Shown here: positions 58,118 through 64,000 of the stretch, in pieces
Numbering within the stretch: the stretch's first letter is position 1
How the letters are laid out: every line of letters begins with the position of its first letter
Notes under the pieces: model-generated
Told to the model about the DNA's origin: nothing
Databases searched by the model: none
Seen by the model: the letters and a program-made list of their open reading frames with translations, nothing else
Origin: Liolophura sinensis
Lineage: Eukaryota > Mollusca > Polyplacophora > Chitonida > Chitonidae
DNA: 64,000 bases
Reading direction: 5' to 3'
Assembly: GCF_032854445.1 (NCBI RefSeq)
Contig: NC_088298.1
Location: forward strand, 5,268,160-5,332,159
Program-made: the position numbers and the translations under genes

Positions 58118-60560
58118 CTGAATGTTTACTATGAATTCTAACAGTGCATGCGAACTGAGGAACACAACGTACGAGTGACTGAATGTTTACTATGAATTCT
58201 AACAGTGCATGCGAACTGAGGAACACAACGTACGAGTGACTGAATGTTTACTATGAATTCTAACAGTGCATGCGAACTGAGGAACACAGCGTACGAGTGA
58301 CTGAATGTTTACTAGAAATTCTAACAGTGCATGCGAACTGAGGAACACAGCGTACGAGTGACTGAATGTTTACTAGGAATTCTAACAGTGCATGCGAACT
58401 GAGGAACACAGCGTACGAGTGACTGAATGTTTACTAGGAATTCTAACAGTGCATGCGAACTGAGGAACACAGCGTACGAGTGACTGAATGTTTACTAGAA
58501 ATTCTAACAGTGCATGCGAACTGAGGAACACAGCGTACGAGTGACTGAATGTTTACTAGGAATTCTAACAGTGCATGCGAACTGAGGAACACAGCGTACG
58601 AGTGACTGAATGTTTACTAGGAATTCTAACAGTGCATGCGAACTGAGGAACACAGCGTACGAGTGACTGAATGTTTACTAGAAATTCTAACAGTGCATGC
58701 GAACTGAGGAACACAGCGTACGAGTGACTGAATGTTTACTAGGAATTCTAACAGTGCATGCGAACTGAGGAACACAGCGTACGAGTGACTGAATGTTTAC
58801 TAGGAATTCTAACAGTGCATGCGGACTGAGGAACACAGCGTACGAGTGACTGAATGTTTACTAGGAATTCTAACAGTGCATGCGGACTGAGGAACACAGC
58901 GTACGAGTGACTGAATGTTTACTAGGAATTCTAACAGTGCATGCGAACTGAGGAACACAGCGTACGAGTGACTGAATGTTTACTAGGAATTCTAACAGTG
59001 CATGCGAACTGAGGAACACAGCGTACGAGTGACTGAATGTTTACTAGAAATTCTAACAGTGCATGCGAACTGAGGAACACAGCGTACGAGTGACTGAATG
59101 TTTACTAGGAATTCTAACAGTGCATGCGAACTGAGGAACACAGCGTACGAGTGACTGAATGTTTACTAGGAATTCTAACAGTGCATGCGCACTGAGGAAC
59201 ACAGCGTACGAGTGACTGAATGTTTACTAGGAATTCTAACAGTGCATGCGAACTGAGGAACACAGCGTACGAGTGACTGAATGTTTACTAGGAATTCTAA
59301 CAGTGCATGCGAACTGAGGAACACAGCGTACGAGTGACTGAATGTTTACTAGGAATTCTAACAGTGCATGCGAACTGAGGAACACAGCGTACGAGTGACT
59401 GAATGTTTACTAGGAATTCTAACAGTGCATGCGAACTGAGGAACACAGCGTACGAGTGACTGAATGTTTACTAGGAATTCTAACAGTGCATGCGAACTGA
59501 GGAACACAGCGTACGAGTGACTGAATGTTTACTAGGAATTCTAACAGTGCATGCGCACTGAGGAACACAGCGTACGAGTGACTGAATGTTTACTAGGAAT
59601 TCTAACAGTGCATGCGCACTGAGGAACACAGCGTACGAGTGACTGAATGTTTACTAGGAATTCTAACAGTGCATGCGCACTGAGGAACACAGCGTACGAG
59701 TGACTGAATGTTTACTAGGAATTCTAACAGTGCATGCGAACTGAGGAACACAGCGTACGAGTGACTGAATGTTTACTAGGAATTCTAACAGTGCATGCGA
59801 ACTGAGGAACACAGCGTACGAGTGACTGAATGTTTACTAGGAATTCTAACAGTGCATGCGCACTGAGGAACACAGCGTACGAGTGACTGAATGTTTACTA
59901 GGAATTCTAACAGTGCATGCGAACTGAGGAACACAGCGTACGAGTGACTGAATGTTTACTAGGAATTCTAACAGTGCATGCGAACTGAGGAACACAGCGT
60001 ACGAGTGACTGAATGTTTACTAGGAATTCTAACAGTGCATGCGAACTGAGGAACACAGCGTACGAGTGACTGAATGTTTACTAGAAATTCTAACAGTGCA
60101 TGCGAACTGAGGAACACAGCGTACGAGTGACTGAATGTTTACTAGGAATTCTAACAGTGCATGCGAAACTGAGGAACACAGCGTACGAGTGACTGAATGT
60201 TTACTAGGAATTCTAACAGTGCATGCGAACTGAGGAACACAGCGTACGAGTGACTGAATGTTTACTAGGAATTCTAACAGCGCATGCGAACTGAGGAACA
60301 CAGCGTACGAGTGACTGAGTGTTTACTAGAAATTCTAACAGCGCATGCGGACTGAGGAACACAGCGTACGAGTGACTGAATGTTTACTAGGAATTCTAAC
60401 AGCGCATGCGAACTGAGGAACACAGCGTACGAGTGACTGAATGTTTACTAGGAATTCTAACAGCGCATGCGAACTGAAGAACACAGCGTACGAGTGACTG
60501 AATGTTTACTAGAAATTCTAACAGTGCATGCGAACTGAAGAACACAGTGCACGAGTGACG
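58118..60560 (+). repeat. 61-bp satellite-like tandem array, about 40 copies
   Basis: Highly uniform head-to-tail units of 61 bases, each with GGAATTC (or GAAATTC, TGAATTC), GTGCATGCG and AACACAGCGTACGAG. Array edges are slightly diverged (AACACAACG in the first units, GCGCATGC and a 3' AACACAGTGCACGAG at the end). One unit near 60166 has an extra A. A 90-codon minus-strand frame arises only because of the repeats. Confidence 0.97.
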
Positions 60561-61077
60561 CGATATTGTTTTCCTGAGATATGGTGTATCTCATGGTCTT
60601 GGGTAAGAATTCCAGATTAAAAGTTGATTTATAAAGTTACCAAGTACTCGGCAATAATTAAGGTTATATCGTTCCTTTTATTATTTATTAATCAGTGAAA
60701 TGCCAGTATTTCCTTCACAGATTAAAATGATGTCTTCACTAGTTCAATATCACTTTTGTTATTACATTTTGCTATTACACTGCTGGAGACTTTGACCCAT
60801 GACCCAGGGCTGTGAAATCTGCGTGGACCGACGAAGATGGTACATTGCTTATTTTTTTTACAGATGCAACAGATAAACTGATACGCATTTATATACATGT
60901 GGAGAAAATGTCAGGATATAAATAATAAATAGAATATTGCACAGTGAAGTTTGAATACCATAAATATTGTTCTCGTGAAAGGTAGAAATGATAATGGTTA
61001 TCATTTCCAGCTCTCACTCGAGCAATGTTTATAGTGTTCAACCTTCTCTGTCCAATATCCTCTATATCCTTAAAGTT
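60561..61077. other. Unique DNA after the 61-bp array
   Basis: Nothing recognised. Confidence 0.5.
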
Positions 61078-61212
61078 TTATTTATTTATTTATTTATTTA
61101 CTTGATTGGTATTTTACGCTGTAATCAAGAATATTTTACTTATACAACGGTGGAACGAAACCCACGACCATCCGCGTGGTTGTTGACAGACCTTCCCATG
61201 TACGGTCGGGGC
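61078..61212 (-). mobile_element. Family A SINE with central deletion
   Basis: Left (TTTA)n, then the 3' domain. A gap removes the CCGGGCAGAGCC region before CCCACGACCATCCGCG. It ends near GGTCGGGGCC. Confidence 0.78.
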
Positions 61213-61239
61213 CTTTGTTTTATGAAGTATACGGTAAAG

Positions 61240-61355
61240 CGTCATGTGCCTGGTGTCTTTGACATGGCCTTCCAGTGAGGCAGCACAAATAAAAAATAAT
61301 TACATGGATACATTGTGGTGATAAAAAGAATGTTAAAGCGATATTAAACTTAAAA
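61240..61355 (+). mobile_element. Family C fragment
   Basis: GTCATGTGCCTGGTGTCTTT, TTCCAGTGAGGCAGCACA and a GCGATATTAAACTT end match the pattern of the 29471 copy. Confidence 0.55.
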
Positions 61356-61634
61356 GAAGCTCAGTAGAAAGTGAGCATGGTAACACGTAGGCTGGCAAAT
61401 TGGTATCCCATTTTTATGACAACGTTAAACACGAAACATCGACATGTCTTAGATTTTAAATCTTGCAAAATGTATTAAACTTTTCCAAGCCATATAGAAA
61501 CATCCGTGTGCATAAATGGGCGGGTCATTCGAATGGTTCCACTCCCAGTAGAAGGGAACTAACCGCGTTATCCCCAGTTTCGTTTTCACTATTTTCACGA
61601 ATGGTTATCTCCCTTTGCATCACATGTTAGCAAG

Positions 61635-61652
61635 ATGGCCTCCCCCGCAAAA
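61635..61652 (+). CDS. Candidate first coding exon (MASPAK) ending in a consensus splice donor
   Basis: ATG in a strong context (A at -3, G at +4, embedded in a YY1-like AAGATGGCC) encodes Met-Ala-Ser-Pro-Ala-Lys. It runs into AAA|GTAAGTG, a near-perfect 5' splice site that would end the exon in phase 0. A GGGCGG box (about 61519) and a TATA-like CATAAAT (61511) lie roughly 115-125 bases upstream. If unspliced, the frame stops after 15 codons. No continuation exon is recognised before the window ends. Product unknown; this is an inference from start and splice signals. Confidence 0.35.
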
Positions 61653-63045
61653 GTAAGTGAGGTTTGTGTGAAGGACTGTTAAATGCGAGTTAACGCTGAG
61701 AAGTAACAAGATGTCAGTTTTGCTTAACAATCAACAATTAAACTAGCACAAGTCTGTGTCATATTTAAGCTTGTCAGTCGTGGTGTAAACAAACGGTTGC
61801 CAGAATTCGGCGAGGTTTCAATGTGACATTCGATATGATCATTCATTGGACTTTCATTTTCAAGCGGGTTACACAACCGATATGTTATTGTTAAGCTTTT
61901 CTCCTTTCGCACCCACTTAATTTTATCTCTAGAAAAACTTGTAAACTTATTCGCTGCGTTCAGTATAGTCAATGTCATGCTGGTGAAAACCTTTACTGGT
62001 ATTCAAACTCCGATGAAAAGTGTTTGATCCAGTTAGATCTTAAAGTTCAGTTAAATTAAACTTTGAGGTAATCTGTCATGAGTTTAATAAAAAAAAAAGT
62101 CACAAAGACAGAAACTTATATTAGAGAGAAAGTTATCATACCTATATTAAAATTTAGAATCACCAAGAAAAATGGTAATGCAACCGTATAAACTTGTTCA
62201 TTATAGTTTTTATTAAAAAGGGGGGTGAGGGTTAATTGACACCAATTTTATGTTGTCGTTTACGAGCGAGTAGACACTGAGAATCCAAAAATTAAAAACT
62301 ATAGAAAATCCACCTTTTTTATTTTGTCTAATCATGATGTTTTTATAGTTTTAATTTTATATCCTCTGACGACATTGAAAAAAGATATATTCTGCCAGTA
62401 AAACAATGATTTAACTTGGCGTGTCCTTGCTAGCATATACAGGATGCTCCCCTACCAGTGTTAGAAAGTTGCTTGTCACTTATATCTGGGACTGACATAA
62501 CACCAGTTAATTTTGGGGAAAAAACAGATTTTCATTGTAGCTTCACGTACTGTAATGTTGAAATTTAGATTATGAACATGTAAATGAGTGGTCAGGATCA
62601 AATGCATGTATAAGAACATTTTGATACCCTTTACACGTGCCCATATTACACCCTAAAAAAGCCCAAATTATGAGGAATATTGCATGATAAATTCAACTTA
62701 AGTGTTGAAAGAAAAATCGCTATAATCACTGACTGTAGGAAAATTTACATGCACTTTTGACAATAAAAGCTGGTACATGTTTATAAGGCATTTTAAACGA
62801 TTTTAGCCCAAATTAGATTGGTAAAAAGGGTCCCCAAACTAAAGAGCTGTATTTGGCCGTGGTGGAAAAGCAGTATGTGCACTGTTTTATCCATGAAAAC
62901 ATCATCTGTAGACTAACAAACCCCATCCCACCCCACCCACCTAACCCACCTAACCCCTATGGGGCTTCTCATACAGGAAGTAAGTATATATTTGTGAGAG
63001 TATGACGGTTGTGCTTACATGTAGCTTGGAGTACAGTATTCAGAG
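61653..63045. other. AT-rich, possibly intronic
   Basis: Would be intron if the 61635 exon is real. No acceptor plus coding continuation was recognised. C-rich CCCATCCCACCCCACCC at about 62926. Confidence 0.4.
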
Positions 63046-63125
63046 TGTGGTGTCATGTTTGGTGTTCTCAACATGATTTTTTGGTGATGCAGCACTAAAT
63101 TTGTGAACCAGTGTGCAACACCCAA
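63046..63125 (+). mobile_element. Family C fragment
   Basis: TGTCATGTTTGGTGTTCTC followed by GGTGATGCAGCACTAAATTT. Diverged, no clear 3' end. Confidence 0.4.
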
Positions 63126-63263
63126 CGCCGGTATTAATATAGTAATGTAACGTTACAAGCAGTGTGAAAACATCCACAATTTCACAATAGCTTTGATATA
63201 TCCTCCAAAAAGTTGATGTCATTGTGCACCTAGGACCCTTGTTACGTGAGTAGTCAATTGTAA

Positions 63264-63483
63264 ATATTTATTTATTTGATTGGTATTTCACTTATACGAC
63301 GGCGACCAGTATTATGGTGGGAGGAAAGTGGGCAGAGCCTGGGGGAACCCATGACCATCCACAGGCTGGTGGCAGACCTTCCATGTACGCCTAGAGAGGA
63401 AACCAGCATGAGCTGGACGTGAACTCACAGTGACCGCAGTGCTGGGAGGCCCCTGGGTCATTGCATGCTTACCTGCCAAGGCC
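63264..63483 (-). mobile_element. Family A SINE, missing the extreme 3' block
   Basis: Tail, then TATTTCACTTATACGACGGC without the GAGTACGGCG block. The body and tRNA-like half can be followed to GGAGGCCCC, but the order of the last pieces is scrambled. Confidence 0.78.
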
Positions 63484-63619
63484 GCCAATAGTGAAGTAAA
63501 AGGTATAGGCTGTTTACCACAGCTGAAATGTAACACTGGATCAGTGTATATGACTACAGTCTTCTATGGAAAGGCATTTCTGTCCCTAAGCGAATACTGC
63601 TGTCAAGTCCATTAATAAT

Positions 63620-64000
63620 GTGATTTTCAGTTTGTAGCATACAGCCTAGTCAAAAGTAGATTTTCAGTTTTCAGCATACAGCCTAGTCAAAAGTAGATTT
63701 TCAGTTTTCAGCATACAGCCTAGTCAAAAGTAGATTTTCAGTTTGTAGCATACAGCCTAGTCAAAAGTAGATTTTCAGTTTTCAGCATACAGCCTAGTCA
63801 AAAGTAGATTTTCAGTTTTCAGCATACAGCCTAGTCAAAAGTAGATTTTCAGTTTTCAGCATACAGCCTAGTCAAAAGTAGATTTTCAGTTTGTAGCATA
63901 CAGCCTAGTCAAAAGTAGATTTTCAGTTTGTAGCATACAGCCTAGTCAAAAGTAGATTTTCAGTTTTCAGCATACAGCCTAGTCAAAAGTAGATTTTCAG
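63620..64000 (+). repeat. 37-bp tandem array running off the right edge
   Basis: About ten units of 37 bases with CATACAGCCTAGTCAAAAGT. Two variants alternate irregularly, GTTTGTAGC and GTTTTCAGC, in the order GT, TC, TC, GT, TC, TC, TC, GT, GT, TC. The last visible unit is cut by the window end. Confidence 0.96.

Noticed and set aside
60029-60301. 90-codon minus-strand frame with repeated segments
   Set aside because: By-product of the 61-bp satellite.
58118-60560. CRISPR array
   Set aside because: Units are contiguous 61-bp repeats without unique spacers, in eukaryotic DNA.
62930-62960. Interstitial telomeric repeat
   Set aside because: CCACCTAACCCACCTAACCCC contains only two imperfect TAACCC units; too short to support a telomeric origin.

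Overview
This is a eukaryotic, metazoan genomic window that is AT-rich, gene-poor and full of repeats. The one clear protein-coding gene is a single-exon Frizzled receptor of the Fz5/8 class on the + strand (22029-23848). The Frizzled sequence, the dense tRNA-derived SINEs ending in (AAAT)n, and a second element family ending in (CACT)n all suggest a lophotrochozoan, probably a marine mollusc. The species cannot be named from this sequence alone.

Layout. 1-20.6 kb is intergenic or upstream DNA. It holds SINEs, two copies of a foldback MITE starting GGGGAG, several long (AT)n tracts, a CTCF-like motif with a nearby splice-donor-like site (9.27-9.46 kb) and degenerate tandem repeats. 20.69-21.22 kb is a relatively CpG-rich upstream region with two promoter-like clusters: a TCTCGCGAG motif, TATA box and initiator, then ETS, GC-box and CRE motifs with a perfect PBX-MEIS composite site. 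22.0-23.85 kb is the Fz5/8 coding region. It is complete from signal peptide to C-terminal LSHV but carries one missing base in TM6 that breaks the frame. 24-33.6 kb is mostly unique AT-rich DNA plus SINE fragments.

33.66-64.0 kb is dominated by tandem arrays: 33-bp units (33.66-35.20 kb), 21/42-bp units (48.84-50.13 kb), about 30-bp units (54.88-55.32 kb), about 40 copies of a 61-bp unit (58.12-60.56 kb) and 37-bp units running off the right edge (63.62-64.0 kb). Between them lie more SINEs, a palindromic MITE family with TACACT ends, a dispersed repeat present in opposite orientations at 31.5 and 53.6 kb, and small duplications. At 61.635 kb a strong start context followed by a consensus splice donor may be the first coding exon of a gene extending to the right.

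Frizzled 5/8 is a Wnt receptor. It binds Wnt through its cysteine-rich domain and Dishevelled through KTxxxW. No other gene in the window can be linked to it. I found no rRNA gene, no intact tRNA gene, no CRISPR array and no intact reverse transcriptase or transposase. Many of the longest open frames are by-products of tandem repeats whose unit length is a multiple of three, or of (AT)n tracts.
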